Origin: Clostridiales bacterium UBA2432
GTDB taxonomy: Bacteria; Bacillota; Clostridia; Lachnospirales; Vallitaleaceae
Assembly: GCA_002342805.1 (NCBI GenBank)
Contig: DDQW01000040.1
Location: 1-18,603, forward strand
Length of the DNA stretch: 18,603 nucleotides
Reading direction: 5' to 3'
Shown here one piece after another: positions 1-6,883 of the stretch. The notes under the pieces are model-generated. The model was not told the DNA's origin. It searched no databases and saw nothing but the letters and a program-made list of their open reading frames with translations. The position numbers and the translations under genes are program-made. How positions within the stretch are numbered: position 1 is the stretch's first letter; each line of letters begins with the position of its first letter.

Positions 1-164
1 ATTTTATAACATATATTATTGAGGATAAGCTTTCGTTGGAAATCAATTGAATCGTATCCACTCGGTCCGGCTCCATATAATAACACATCTTCTTTAAACG
101 CTTCAATTTTGACTTCAACTAACTCATTTGCATCTTCGAGTGTGGCTTCTTTAAATACTATCAT
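1..164 (-). CDS. GNAT-family N-acetyltransferase, N-terminus only (cut by window edge)
   Basis: About 54 codons are visible, starting MIVFKEATLEDANELVEVKI and running off the left edge. An N-terminal beta strand followed by 'ATLEDANELVEVKIEAF' is the usual opening of GCN5-related acetyltransferases, which move an acetyl group from acetyl-CoA to an amine on a small molecule or protein. The acetyl-CoA binding motif (Q/RxxGxG/A) would lie outside the window, so the family call rests on the N-terminus alone. The start ATG overlaps the TGA of the upstream RidA-family gene as ATGA, which suggests translational coupling and co-transcription. The substrate cannot be predicted. Confidence 0.6.
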   Translation of the reverse strand, partial: MIVFKEATLEDANELVEVKIEAFKEDVLLYGAGPSGYDSIDFQRKLILNNICYK

Positions 165-532
165 TTTATTCCTCTATACGCTACCGCATCTAATTGAAAT
201 TGTAGCCCTTCTTCTCCGCCACGATGTGCAAACTCCGTCTGAATTGATTTTCTGACTGGATAATGACCTTTAAAGCGTTCCTTGAATACTTTTTCCATAA
301 GCGGAATATCCCAAATGTCCCTAAACAAACAATCAACCTGAACGACTGATTCTAGTCCAAGCTCAATCGAACTTAGCCTTTTTTCCAGATGATCAATAGC
401 TCCGTGAACCTGTTGTTCTATTGACTTTCCAATATTTCCAACACAATACCCAATATAAGCAAATTCTCCTGCTTCAATAATTCCTGAATGTGCCCACTCT
501 TCATTCACATCACTTCTAATAATTCCACTCAT
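161..532 (-). CDS. RidA/YjgF/UK114-family protein
   Basis: A 123-aa protein, close to the usual length of RidA-family members, which are cytosolic trimers. Well-studied members hydrolyse reactive enamines/imines made by PLP enzymes, but many paralogues have other or unknown roles. Family features are the 'FAYIGYCVGN' strand, a helix with 'Q..GAIDHLEKRL', the segment 'SVVQVDCLFRDI', and 'YPVRKSIQTEF' followed by 'FQLDAVAYRG'. Arg94 aligns with the substrate-carboxylate arginine of RidA (E. coli R105). The start is the ATG after GGGAGAAGGAGAG. A TTG seven codons earlier lies inside that Shine-Dalgarno sequence and is unlikely. The stop overlaps the next GNAT start, so the two may act together. 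The family assignment is good; the reaction is unproven. Confidence 0.82.
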   Translation of the reverse strand: MSGIIRSDVNEEWAHSGIIEAGEFAYIGYCVGNIGKSIEQQVHGAIDHLEKRLSSIELGLESVVQVDCLFRDIWDIPLMEKVFKERFKGHYPVRKSIQTEFAHRGGEEGLQFQLDAVAYRGIK

Positions 533-574
533 AAATCTCTCTCCTTCTCCCAAAACACGTTATCATACTTCACA

Positions 575-1219
575 TCAAGTTATCTTTTGTCGCCAGTTTA
601 TTCTAAAGAACTCATCAAGTATATCCAAGAATTTATAGGATAATAAAAATGAAATAATGGTAGCAACAAAAAATTCTGTTGTTCCAATGTTAATTGTATC
701 CACCTTCATTTTTATCCCCTTAATGGTAAAATAGTAACATATTATTGAAATCAATACTGAAATAATCATTGGTAGATATTTAAGGACTGTTATTCCAGTA
801 TTGTTATACCACATTATACCCATCCCAATTTCATCTTCCATTCTTAGCTCACCATGCTTTAATAGACCTAGCAGTGAATTAAACATAGGTATTAATCTTA
901 ACAAACTATTTGTTATAGCAAATACTGCTATAATATAAAGCATGTTTTTATTACTCACCATATATATTAATATTGTACTGATAATGGCCAATATTAACGT
1001 TATCGGAACACCTAAATCCCATGGCAAAATATAATTTTGTAACGATCCTCTAAAATCTACATCTGACGGCTTTTTATGTATATCCCCAACCTTATTAAAA
1101 CCTGTGCTTACCTCTTTACCTTGAATAAAATAAGATATACCATGTCCTACTTCATGTATCCAAACCGAAATAATGATACTAATAATTAACATTATAAGCC
1201 AAACAATATAACTTGACAT
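575..1219 (-). CDS. M50-like (site-2-protease type) membrane metallopeptidase
   Basis: A 214-aa integral membrane protein. The first hydrophobic helix ends in the zinc-binding HExxH motif HEVGH (residues 22-26, H22, E23, H26). Further hydrophobic segments lie around 68-85, 90-105, 145-165 and 180-198. In M50 proteases the HExxH helix and a later Asp bind zinc and cleave substrates within the membrane. Here the region 'LLRLIPMFNSLLGLLKHGELRMEDE' (about 105-130) could supply the third ligand, though it lacks the textbook NxxPxxxxDG. The start ATG follows AAGGGTGG. It sits 24 nt after the RibD_C-domain gene and 42 nt before the RidA gene, so it is probably in the same transcript. Substrate unknown. 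A zincin of the DUF3267 type lies at 10687-11280. Confidence 0.72.
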   Translation of the reverse strand: MSSYIVWLIMLIISIIISVWIHEVGHGISYFIQGKEVSTGFNKVGDIHKKPSDVDFRGSLQNYILPWDLGVPITLILAIISTILIYMVSNKNMLYIIAVFAITNSLLRLIPMFNSLLGLLKHGELRMEDEIGMGIMWYNNTGITVLKYLPMIISVLISIICYYFTIKGIKMKVDTINIGTTEFFVATIISFLLSYKFLDILDEFFRINWRQKIT

Positions 1220-1243
1220 AAAACCACCCTTCTATGATGTCAT

Positions 1244-1756
1244 CTATATTTTACAATATATTAATTCTGCAAATTGTCCGTATTTTTTTACTTCTTTCAA
1301 GTAAAATCGTTTTACCATTTCTTCTTGTGAAAACAGCGGTATTCCTCTGCCTAATAGAACAGGAGCAACCTGTATGATCATATTATCAACCATATCTTGA
1401 TCTAAAAGAGGACCTAATATTGTATTTCCTCCAACAATCCAGATGTTTTTATCACACTCTATTTGTTTCACAAATTCAACAACATCACAATTCATAGGAA
1501 TAAATTCTTTGACCGATAAACTTTCCGCATGTGTAAAAACATAATTTTGTGTGGTTGGATAAAGACTCTCGATATTTTCTAGGTTTTTAATTTCATTAAA
1601 TGTTCTTTTGCCCATTATTGTAATATCCATACTTTTATAGAAAGCTTCATAACCAGTTTCTTCTATTTCACCCGTTTGATAAAGCCAGTCCAAGTTGTGA
1701 TTTTTGTCCGCAAGAAATCCATCTATAGTAATGCATCCATAAAAAAATACACTCAT
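1244..1756 (-). CDS. RibD C-terminal / dihydrofolate-reductase-like protein (YyaP/YwjB type)
   Basis: A 170-aa cytosolic protein of the RibD_C fold, which binds NAD(P)H and is structurally related to DHFR. Family marks are the opening 'FFYGCITIDGFLADKNHNLDW', 'ITIMGKRTFNEIK' in the middle, and the nucleotide-binding 'IWIVGGNTILGPLL' followed by 'LLGRGIPLF' near the C-terminus. There is no deaminase domain, so it is not a full RibD riboflavin enzyme. Stand-alone members are mostly uncharacterised reductases. I start it at the second ATG (MSVF), nine bases after the AGGAG. The ATG two codons upstream is only three bases from that Shine-Dalgarno. It lies between the unknown 348-aa gene and the M50 gene in the same orientation. 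Confidence 0.83.
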   Translation of the reverse strand: MSVFFYGCITIDGFLADKNHNLDWLYQTGEIEETGYEAFYKSMDITIMGKRTFNEIKNLENIESLYPTTQNYVFTHAESLSVKEFIPMNCDVVEFVKQIECDKNIWIVGGNTILGPLLDQDMVDNMIIQVAPVLLGRGIPLFSQEEMVKRFYLKEVKKYGQFAELIYCKI

Positions 1757-1788
1757 TTTCATAATCTCCTTTGAAATAATCTAGTTCA

Positions 1789-2835
1789 TCAAGACTTTTG
1801 TAGGTATGACAGCTCTTGATCAAACCATGTTTCAATGTCATCTTGTAAATTTAAAACAGAATCATCCAACGATATTGGAAGTCCACGACAACCGCCATCA
1901 CAATGACCGATTTCTCTTTTTCTACCGCAACCATATCCCTTTGCAATTAGTTCCTGTAATATTGGAGAAAACGTTTTAATAATATCCGTGTATTCATGTG
2001 TCTTTGTCGATTTTACATTAATATGATAGCCATTGTTGAGGGAAGCATTAATCCCCCATAGATCTTTCCGTTTATAACAGTACTTTATGTAGATATGAAA
2101 ACCTTTTATTTCCACAACACAACGAAGTCCCTTGTTTAAATAGCGCTGATGCAGTTGCGAAATAAACTCCTGAACATCTGCGGATAAATGTTTTATCGTA
2201 TCCTCAACGATGGAAAGCACATCGGTTTCATCCTTTTTCAATATCCTATACTCACATCGTAAAAAAACATCTTGGTTGACAAGGGTGCCCTTGTCTTTTT
2301 CTGCAACGGCCATAACCTTAAGTCCTGTAAGCATAGTGGGGTTATCTGGATATGTAATCTTTATGGTTTTGATCTCTGACAAATTTTGCTTTTTTTTATT
2401 TATATCAACACCGTCAATGCAAAGACCACAATCCTCTAGAAATCGAAGACACTCAAGATTTTTAGTAACAGACAGTTTTTCATTGAATATGGTATGATCA
2501 CATACGAAAATGTTCGTATTTTCAAAAGGACTACCATGATAGCCTATGTTCATTAGCATGGTTTTCACATTATGCAAGAATGGATAATATACCGAAAGCG
2601 TGGTTCGATTTTCGTATTCATGAGCAACTTTTTTGCTTTTATCATAGATATCGCCTTTGATGTATAATTCATCGTAAAGACGAGCCAAAAAAAGTCTAAA
2701 GGCTATAACGCCTTCACGTATACTCGTATCATCTGAAATGCTAGTATATGAGGATTTAATCGCATATTTTTCATGTGTTTCAGCCACCATAATTTCCTTT
2801 AAATACCTTGCCACATCTTGAAGTGTTTTTCTCAT
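1789..2835 (-). CDS. uncharacterised 348-aa protein with C-terminal Cys/His/Gly-rich segment
   Basis: I do not recognise a family. The protein is soluble, with no signal peptide or membrane segment. The N-terminal half (1-100) is helical and charged ('RKTLQDVARYLKEIM'). The C-terminal end holds 'GYGCGRKREIGHCDGGCRG', with cysteines at about 303, 312 and 316 and a His at about 311, a spacing that could bind a metal. Other cysteines are scattered at about 112, 129, 136, 139, 194, 239 and 253. The ATG start follows GAGGTGA at good spacing. A GTG three codons upstream is an alternative start. It lies between the DJ-1/PfpI gene (42 nt upstream) and the RibD_C-like gene (32 nt downstream). A metal-binding or redox-active enzyme would fit but is unsupported beyond the Cys pattern. 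Confidence 0.75.
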   Translation of the reverse strand: MRKTLQDVARYLKEIMVAETHEKYAIKSSYTSISDDTSIREGVIAFRLFLARLYDELYIKGDIYDKSKKVAHEYENRTTLSVYYPFLHNVKTMLMNIGYHGSPFENTNIFVCDHTIFNEKLSVTKNLECLRFLEDCGLCIDGVDINKKKQNLSEIKTIKITYPDNPTMLTGLKVMAVAEKDKGTLVNQDVFLRCEYRILKKDETDVLSIVEDTIKHLSADVQEFISQLHQRYLNKGLRCVVEIKGFHIYIKYCYKRKDLWGINASLNNGYHINVKSTKTHEYTDIIKTFSPILQELIAKGYGCGRKREIGHCDGGCRGLPISLDDSVLNLQDDIETWFDQELSYLQKS

Positions 2836-2877
2836 GTGTCTCACCTCGTCCTCGTTTAATTTTTATATACTATTTTT

Positions 2878-3468
2878 CTAAATCTCATTACAATTACCTG
2901 GAACAAATTGATTCATAAAATCAAGCTTTTCTTTTGCGTTTTTAAACTCACCCAAATAATCACAAACTTCGGTTGCAAAATCAATAAATGCAATGCCCAT
3001 AGCCGTTATTATGTTCTCATCTCTTACAATTCGAGAATCTTGATAATTAGTCCATTCAAACGGATCTTCTTCACAAAAATTCTTCATCTGTTCTTCTGTC
3101 CATGCACTTATAGACGTTGTAAACTTCTTACCTTTTAATGCACCCGATTTGGCAACCATCCAGGGTCCGGCACAAATAGCAGCTATAAATTTATTTTGCT
3201 CATTTAAGTCCTGCAAAAGTCTCATTAAGTCTTCACTATAGCCTTTCTTCCACCCTCCTGGAATAATGATCCCTTCAACATCCTCATGAATCACTTTATT
3301 AATACTTGTTTTCGGAAGATAAGTTAATCCTGATGCACTAGACACTGGGTCTATCGTTTCTGATATGGAAATAATCCTATAACCAGAATTCCTGCCTAGC
3401 AAATGGGCTAAAAGTGTCACCTCAAAATCCGCCATATCATCATATATATACATCAATATTTTTTTCAT
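2878..3468 (-). CDS. DJ-1/PfpI (class I glutamine-amidotransferase-like) family protein
   Basis: A 196-aa cytosolic protein of the DJ-1/ThiJ/PfpI superfamily. The N-terminal strand 'MKKILMYIYDDMADFEV' carries the conserved acidic residue (E16). 'VEGIIIPGGW' (about 64-73) precedes the active-site helix, and the nucleophile elbow is 'AICAGPW' with Cys99. Members act as chaperone/deglycase, isonitrile hydratase, protease-like or transcriptional proteins. The close match in layout is to the stand-alone PfpI-type genes common in Bacillota. The ATG follows GAGGGAA at seven bases. Its first codon overlaps the stop of a 48-aa membrane ORF (ATGA), so the two are translationally coupled. The exact activity cannot be read from sequence. 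Confidence 0.85.
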   Translation of the reverse strand: MKKILMYIYDDMADFEVTLLAHLLGRNSGYRIISISETIDPVSSASGLTYLPKTSINKVIHEDVEGIIIPGGWKKGYSEDLMRLLQDLNEQNKFIAAICAGPWMVAKSGALKGKKFTTSISAWTEEQMKNFCEEDPFEWTNYQDSRIVRDENIITAMGIAFIDFATEVCDYLGEFKNAKEKLDFMNQFVPGNCNEI

Positions 3469-3611
3469 TTATTTGTTCCCTCACTTTTTATCTGTTTTAG
3501 TGTCTTAGTAATCTTCTCAGTATAGTTGATTTTTGCACCGATACATCTTGCTCCTCTTGCTAGAAGCATACCCAGTAAGATGATTCCAATTAATCCTAAA
3601 ATCTCATACAT
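3465..3611 (-). CDS. 48-aa single-pass membrane micro-protein, coupled to the DJ-1/PfpI gene
   Basis: A short ORF with one hydrophobic stretch near the N-terminus (ILGLIGIILLGMLLA, residues 4-18), followed by a basic tail 'RGARCIGAKINYTEKITK'. It starts four bases after the TAA of the GNAT gene, with GGGTGAGA in the end of that gene serving as a weak Shine-Dalgarno. It ends as ATGA across the start of the DJ-1/PfpI gene. The exact packing on both sides, the membrane helix and the positive tail support a real gene rather than chance. I recognise no family. A membrane anchor or partner for one of the flanking enzymes is possible. Confidence 0.6.
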   Translation of the reverse strand: MYEILGLIGIILLGMLLARGARCIGAKINYTEKITKTLKQIKSEGTNK

Positions 3612-3615
3612 TACT

Positions 3616-4047
3616 TTATCTCACCCATTTCATAATATATTCTACTTTACTAGTTTCTTCATTAAGCTGTTCACTCATTGTCTTAAAGCCGGAATTCTTG
3701 TAAAACTGAACTGCTTTCTCATTATCTTTATAAACTGCCAAGCTTAGGTCACCGTATTGTTCTTGAACATATTCAATAAGTTTTCTTCCAATTCCCTTTC
3801 TTTGAAATTCTATATCTATAAATAAGCCACCAATATAATTTTTATTTACAATACTGATAAAACCCACAATATGATTTTCTTCAATATAAAGAAAAGTTTC
3901 ACTGTTAGGCAAATAACTATTTTTAACACTATCATAATGTTCAAGCCAATATTCTTTTTCAATAAAACAATGAGCTGCAACCGTTGTATCTAGCCAAATT
4001 TTCATCACCTTATTAATTTCTTCTACTCCATTTATTTTTCTAACCAT
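3616..4047 (-). CDS. GNAT-family N-acetyltransferase
   Basis: A 143-aa complete GNAT domain, the normal size for single-domain members. The acetyl-CoA pyrophosphate-binding loop is QRKGIG (residues 82-87), preceded by the strand 'YIGGLFIDIEF' and followed by the helix 'RKLIEYVQEQYG'. The C-terminal 'SLAVYKDNEKAVQFYKNSGF' is the typical motif B region. It resembles YjaB/PhnO-type small-molecule acetyltransferases, but the substrate is unknown. The ATG follows CAGGAGACATGAA. The gene overlaps the end of the upstream membrane-protein gene by 16 bases, and its stop is four bases before the 48-aa ORF, so it belongs to a tight cluster. Confidence 0.88.
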   Translation of the reverse strand: MVRKINGVEEINKVMKIWLDTTVAAHCFIEKEYWLEHYDSVKNSYLPNSETFLYIEENHIVGFISIVNKNYIGGLFIDIEFQRKGIGRKLIEYVQEQYGDLSLAVYKDNEKAVQFYKNSGFKTMSEQLNEETSKVEYIMKWVR

Positions 4048-4367
4048 TTCATGTCTCCTGTTTTAAAAATATGTAAAACCATATTCAAAAGTTTTATTGC
4101 AAAATAAATTATGGCTAAATCTATTATGAAAATCAATAAGTCTAGACTCCCACTCAATAAGGGTATCCTAGATTTGTTTAAAGGATGCCTTATATAAAAT
4201 GCAAACGGATAACCAAATAAAATAGAACCTTCCTCATTTACTCTATAAGGTGTTATATAAGTAAGAATAATTGTTATCCAAGCACATATGTTCATCATTC
4301 TTACATCAAACACTGATTTTTTATACTCTCTAATCTTAATAATATCACTTCCTTTCAAATACCCCAC
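4032..4367 (-). CDS. small two-helix membrane protein, start uncertain (possible ATT start)
   Basis: No family recognised. The product has two hydrophobic segments ('MNICAWITIILTYIT' and 'LDLLIFIIDLAIIYFAIKLLNMVL'), separated by an extracytoplasmic-type loop containing 'NEEGSILFGYPFAFYI'. The longest reading frame begins at a GTG with no Shine-Dalgarno. A good AAAGGAAG lies inside it and is followed seven bases later by an in-frame ATT (4340-4338), which would give a natural-looking N-terminus, MKIREYKKS. The true start is therefore unclear; an ATT start or an ATG lost by mutation are both possible. It overlaps the lipoprotein gene upstream (13 bases) and the GNAT gene downstream (16 bases), so it is co-translated with them. 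Confidence 0.65.
   Translation of the reverse strand: MGYLKGSDIIKIREYKKSVFDVRMMNICAWITIILTYITPYRVNEEGSILFGYPFAFYIRHPLNKSRIPLLSGSLDLLIFIIDLAIIYFAIKLLNMVLHIFKTGDMKWLEK
4348..4355 (-). promoter_or_regulatory. Shine-Dalgarno that decides an ATT start
   Basis: AAAGGAAG on the minus strand, seven bases before an in-frame ATT (4340-4338) of the membrane-protein gene. No ATG, GTG or TTG stands at the proper distance. The same purine block is used with normal ATGs elsewhere in the window (for example before 6312 and 14447). It partly covers the stop region of the upstream lipoprotein gene. Confidence 0.45.
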
Positions 4368-4819
4368 ATGACAATTAACCAGTCCGATTGTTCTGTCTCT
4401 TTAATCAAAAAGTAGTGCCATTTATATGTTCCATTGCTAAAGCCAGCACCATGACCATCTTTAAACTCTATTGTAAAAGTAACATCTACACATGTATATT
4501 GATATGGGCCTTGGTACCATGCATCATTCCAATAACAGCTTTCACCACCAGATTCAAGCGTATTTAACTCAAGAAATGTCATTTCATCTAAGTCGTATGC
4601 AACTATTTTTTTATTATCTACAACAAACGTGTTCATCATCTCTTTGTCTTTAGCAATCCAATATTTAAAATACTCTTCTACCGATTCTTCCGGGCTCAAA
4701 GAATCTTCTATACTCTCTTCAACCGGCTTGCATCCTACAAAAAACAACGACATTGCTAACACGAAAACAATCGTTTTTTTGCAAAAGTTTCTAAAATTCC
4801 AACATATCATTCTCATCAT
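4355..4819 (-). CDS. putative lipoprotein, unknown function
   Basis: About 154 aa. The signal peptide has a basic n-region ('RNFCKK'), a hydrophobic core ('TIVFVLAMSLFF') and a lipobox ending VGC, with Cys30 predicted to be lipidated. The protein would sit on the outer face of the membrane. An acidic linker (EESIEDSLSPEESVEE) leads into a domain opening 'YFKYWIAKDKEMMNTFV', which looks like the small alpha+beta domains common in Bacillota lipoproteins ('position x residues after C, one helix then beta strands'). The start is uncertain: ATGs at 4819, 4816 and 4810 are all inside the end of the VOC gene and none has a good Shine-Dalgarno. Translation may depend on ribosomes finishing the upstream gene. 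Confidence 0.68.
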   Translation of the reverse strand: MMRMICWNFRNFCKKTIVFVLAMSLFFVGCKPVEESIEDSLSPEESVEEYFKYWIAKDKEMMNTFVVDNKKIVAYDLDEMTFLELNTLESGGESCYWNDAWYQGPYQYTCVDVTFTIEFKDGHGAGFSNGTYKWHYFLIKETEQSDWLIVMWGI

Positions 4820-5222
4820 AATTAAAATTTGGCCCCCACGCAACTTCCCAATAATATCCATCGGGGTCTGAAAAATAAGCATGATAGCCTCCCCAAAATA
4901 CATCTTGTGGTTCTTTTTCAATTTTTGCTCCAGCCTTTTTTGCTAATTCAATAACCTCACTTACTTCTTCTTTATTTTTTACATTATAAGCAAGTGTTAT
5001 TCCTCCAAATCCGCTGGTGATTTTAGGCGGGTTGTTTTCATTAATATCCTTAGCCAATAAATCAAGCGGAAATAATTCAAGCTTCGTACCCGACGTGTTA
5101 AAGAAAACTACTTTTGCATTATTGCTTTTTTCATCTGTTTTAAATCCAAGACCATCCCGATAAAATTCAATTGATCTTGCCATATCCTTTACTCCTAAGC
5201 ATATGATGTTCATTCTGTTCAT
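4791..5222 (-). CDS. VOC superfamily (glyoxalase/bleomycin-resistance fold) protein
   Basis: A 143-aa protein made of two beta-alpha-beta-beta-beta modules. The first is 'NIICLGVKDMARSIEFYRDGLGFKT' through 'TKLELFPL'. The second is 'GGITLAYNVKNKEEVSEVIELAKKAGAKI' ending with the signature 'YFSDPDGYYWEVAWGP'. VOC proteins include glyoxalase I, fosfomycin and bleomycin resistance proteins and dioxygenases. The substrate is not predictable here. The start is the ATG after GAGGAGGATATTTTT, ten codons inside the longest frame. Its 3' end overlaps the lipoprotein start region. It is 41 nt after a GNAT gene. Confidence 0.88.
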   Translation of the reverse strand: MNRMNIICLGVKDMARSIEFYRDGLGFKTDEKSNNAKVVFFNTSGTKLELFPLDLLAKDINENNPPKITSGFGGITLAYNVKNKEEVSEVIELAKKAGAKIEKEPQDVFWGGYHAYFSDPDGYYWEVAWGPNFNYDENDMLEF

Positions 5223-5263
5223 AAAAATATCCTCCTCACAACTCTTATACAAAATATGTTTTA

Positions 5264-5812
5264 CTAATCCTTCATAAATAGTATCATAAAATATTCATCT
5301 GCATAGGAACCATCACTATATTTTAGAGCATGCCTTTTTGTCCCTTGTATTTCAAACCCTAGGCTTTGATACATTTTTAACGCTCGTTCATTATGAGTGA
5401 CAACTTCTAGCTCAAGTTGTTCAATTCCACTGTTTTCACACCATTTAATACTTTCTTGCATTAATATATTTCCAATGCCCATGCCCCAAAAAGCTTGTCG
5501 CACACAAATCCCCAAAGCTGCTCGATGTAAATATCTTCGCTTGTTCATAACTCTTCCGACAGAACAATTTCCAACAATTTGTCCATCAATTAAGGCAACT
5601 AACATTTGTTGGGTTGAATCATCGATAATATTTTTAATAAAAGCCTCTTCTTGCTCTACTGTAAAAGAAAGTTCACCCGGTTCGCGGGCTAAAAATTTTG
5701 TTTCACAATCTACATCCTTCATGTAATCAAGCAATCCTTTAGCATCACTTACTTTTGGTTCCCTAACCGTTACTTGCATCTTATCTTTTAATTGATACAC
5801 TCTTTCATCCAT
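5264..5812 (-). CDS. GNAT-family N-acetyltransferase
   Basis: A 182-aa GNAT. After an N-terminal 'VTVREPKVSDAKGLLDYMKDV' comes 'MLVALIDGQIVGNCSVG', then the CoA loop 'WGMGIG' (109-114) and the helix 'NILMQESIKWCE'. Next is 'LELEVVTHNERALKMYQSLGFEIQGTKRHAL', ending 'DEYFMILFMKD'. This layout (VVTHNERA..LYxxxGFxxxG with a DEYxM tail) marks a YhhY/PAT-like subgroup of small-molecule or antibiotic-type acetyltransferases. The GNAT at 6884-7378 is a clear paralogue of the same subgroup. The start is the ATG nine bases after GGAG in GGAGAAGG. An ATG five codons upstream has only a weak site. Substrate unknown. Confidence 0.87.
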   Translation of the reverse strand: MDERVYQLKDKMQVTVREPKVSDAKGLLDYMKDVDCETKFLAREPGELSFTVEQEEAFIKNIIDDSTQQMLVALIDGQIVGNCSVGRVMNKRRYLHRAALGICVRQAFWGMGIGNILMQESIKWCENSGIEQLELEVVTHNERALKMYQSLGFEIQGTKRHALKYSDGSYADEYFMILFMKD

Positions 5813-5868
5813 ATGCGCCTTCTCCATTTCACCCTATTTACATGAATCACTATTTATTTTGCTCCAAC

Positions 5869-6312
5869 TTATTGTATTACTTCACCGCCATGAAATACAC
5901 ATTCATATATCTTTACTCCGTCTTTTAGAATCTCTTCATGCCCTGTAAACCAAGTAAAATCACCATCTGCTTTACATCTATATATAAAACGATCCTTGCT
6001 ATACTCTACTGGTCCCCTATATGGCATATCTTCTGGCACTTGTAGCAAAGCTTCCTTGAGAAAATCTCCTTCAAAACCTTCACCTAGTATTCTTCCCATA
6101 TAATTCATTGACCAAAAAGGTGTATCATTTAGCCATAATGCCTCTTCACCGACAAAGCTACGGCTTCCTAAATAGGTATCTATATACTTCATGTCGCCCT
6201 CACAATATAATAAATCATGAGAATTTGGTCTTGACGCATCACTTTCATTACCTTTTCCTGCATATGTTGCTTTCTTGGCTTTGATTAGAAACTCAATTAT
6301 TTTCTTATTCAT
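5869..6312 (-). CDS. DUF5680 domain-containing protein
   Basis: A 147-aa soluble protein that I recognise as a stand-alone DUF5680 domain. This domain also occurs at the C-terminus of some XRE-type regulators. Marks are 'FLIKAKKATYAGKG' at the N-terminus, 'SHDLLYCEGDMKYIDTYLGS' (32-51), 'FVGEEALWLNDTPFWSMNYMGRI', and the end 'GDFTWFTGHEEI..G..IYECVFHGG'. Many invariant aromatic and Gly residues suggest a small-molecule-binding pocket, but no function is established to my knowledge. No HTH domain is present here. The ATG follows AGGAAGGTTTT. It lies 50 nt after the anchored 139-aa gene and upstream of a GNAT, probably in the transcript starting at the promoter near 6835. Confidence 0.78.
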   Translation of the reverse strand: MNKKIIEFLIKAKKATYAGKGNESDASRPNSHDLLYCEGDMKYIDTYLGSRSFVGEEALWLNDTPFWSMNYMGRILGEGFEGDFLKEALLQVPEDMPYRGPVEYSKDRFIYRCKADGDFTWFTGHEEILKDGVKIYECVFHGGEVIQ

Positions 6313-6362
6313 AAAACCTTCCTTTCTATATTATCAAAATACCGCCTTTTTATTTATTTCTA

Positions 6363-6782
6363 TCAATCTATTAGCATCAACGTATCCGTTACTCTAAGAT
6401 CAATATTATCTTCATAAAGAGAGACATACACATATTTCTTATCGTTATCTATGTCTATATCAATAGAATTTACGATATTATCAGTTGTGACCACTTTAAA
6501 ACTATATTGCCCGTTAATTAGGCTTTTATAAAAATAAGTCACCCGATGTTGATTAGCAACTCTAAATGTATCTGAAAAGAATTTTTCGTCATCAACATAA
6601 CCTATAGCATTGATTTTAGATTTTTCAAAACTTTGATTTGTCACAGTTACAATCAGATTTGAATTCTGCATTTTTTCTTCCGAATAATATGTATAGTGAT
6701 TATCTCTAACCATTATATAAATAACTAAACTGCCTAGTATAAGCAATGCCGTTAACATTACTTTTTTCATTACTTTCATCAT
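6363..6782 (-). CDS. membrane-anchored extracytoplasmic protein, unknown function
   Basis: 139 aa. A basic start (MMKVMKK) and one hydrophobic helix ('VMLTALLILGSLVIYIMV', about 8-25) without a lipobox predict an uncleaved anchor with the rest outside the cell. The remaining ~110 residues are beta-rich ('NLIVTVTNQSFEKSKINAIGYVDDEKFFSDTF', then 'YSFKVVTTDNIVNSIDIDIDNDKKYVYVSLYED'), which reads like a small immunoglobulin-like or transthyretin-like sandwich. I do not recognise a named family. The ATG follows GAGGTAAAAAT. This is the first gene after the strong promoter at 6842-6870, which carries a LexA-like box, and may be its main target. Confidence 0.7.
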   Translation of the reverse strand: MMKVMKKVMLTALLILGSLVIYIMVRDNHYTYYSEEKMQNSNLIVTVTNQSFEKSKINAIGYVDDEKFFSDTFRVANQHRVTYFYKSLINGQYSFKVVTTDNIVNSIDIDIDNDKKYVYVSLYEDNIDLRVTDTLMLID

Positions 6783-6841
6783 ATTTTTACCTCGAAATTA
6801 TAAATGCACAAAGATTACCAAACAATCAGAACTTTCACTAT

Positions 6842-6870
6842 AGCATACCAGAACAAACATTCGTTTTCAA
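6842..6870 (-). promoter_or_regulatory. sigma-A-type promoter, extended -10
   Basis: On the minus strand TTGAAA (-35, 6865-6870), a 17-base spacer, and TATGCT (-10, 6842-6847) preceded by TG-N. The start site would be near 6835, leaving a leader of about 50 bases before the Shine-Dalgarno and ATG of the 139-aa gene at 6782. It is the best-formed promoter in the window and sits in one of the few gaps over 90 bp. It probably drives the block 6782 to about 2878 or further. Confidence 0.55.
6850..6863 (-). promoter_or_regulatory. LexA (DinR)-like operator in the promoter spacer
   Basis: Minus strand CGAATGTTTGTTCT. The Gram-positive LexA consensus is CGAACN4GTTCG. The inner core GAAC-N4-GTTC is matched at 7 of 8 positions (GAAT-GTTT-GTTC), with the same C-to-T change that I recall for the B. 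subtilis recA site. The box lies wholly between the -35 and -10 hexamers, where bound LexA would block RNA polymerase. It is one site found by eye, with no known SOS gene directly downstream. Confidence 0.4.
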
Positions 6871-6883
6871 TAATTCATATGTC

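Noticed and set aside
1244..1756. Trimethoprim-type dihydrofolate reductase (folA/dfr)
   Set aside because: The sequence matches the RibD C-terminal group (VGG-NT..LL, LLGRGIPLF) and not true DHFR.
6797..6825. Second promoter TTGTTT-N17-TATAAT before the 139-aa gene
   Set aside because: The start site would fall about eight bases before the ATG, inside or after the Shine-Dalgarno, so it would not give a normal leader. The upstream TTGAAA-N17-TATGCT is the better choice.
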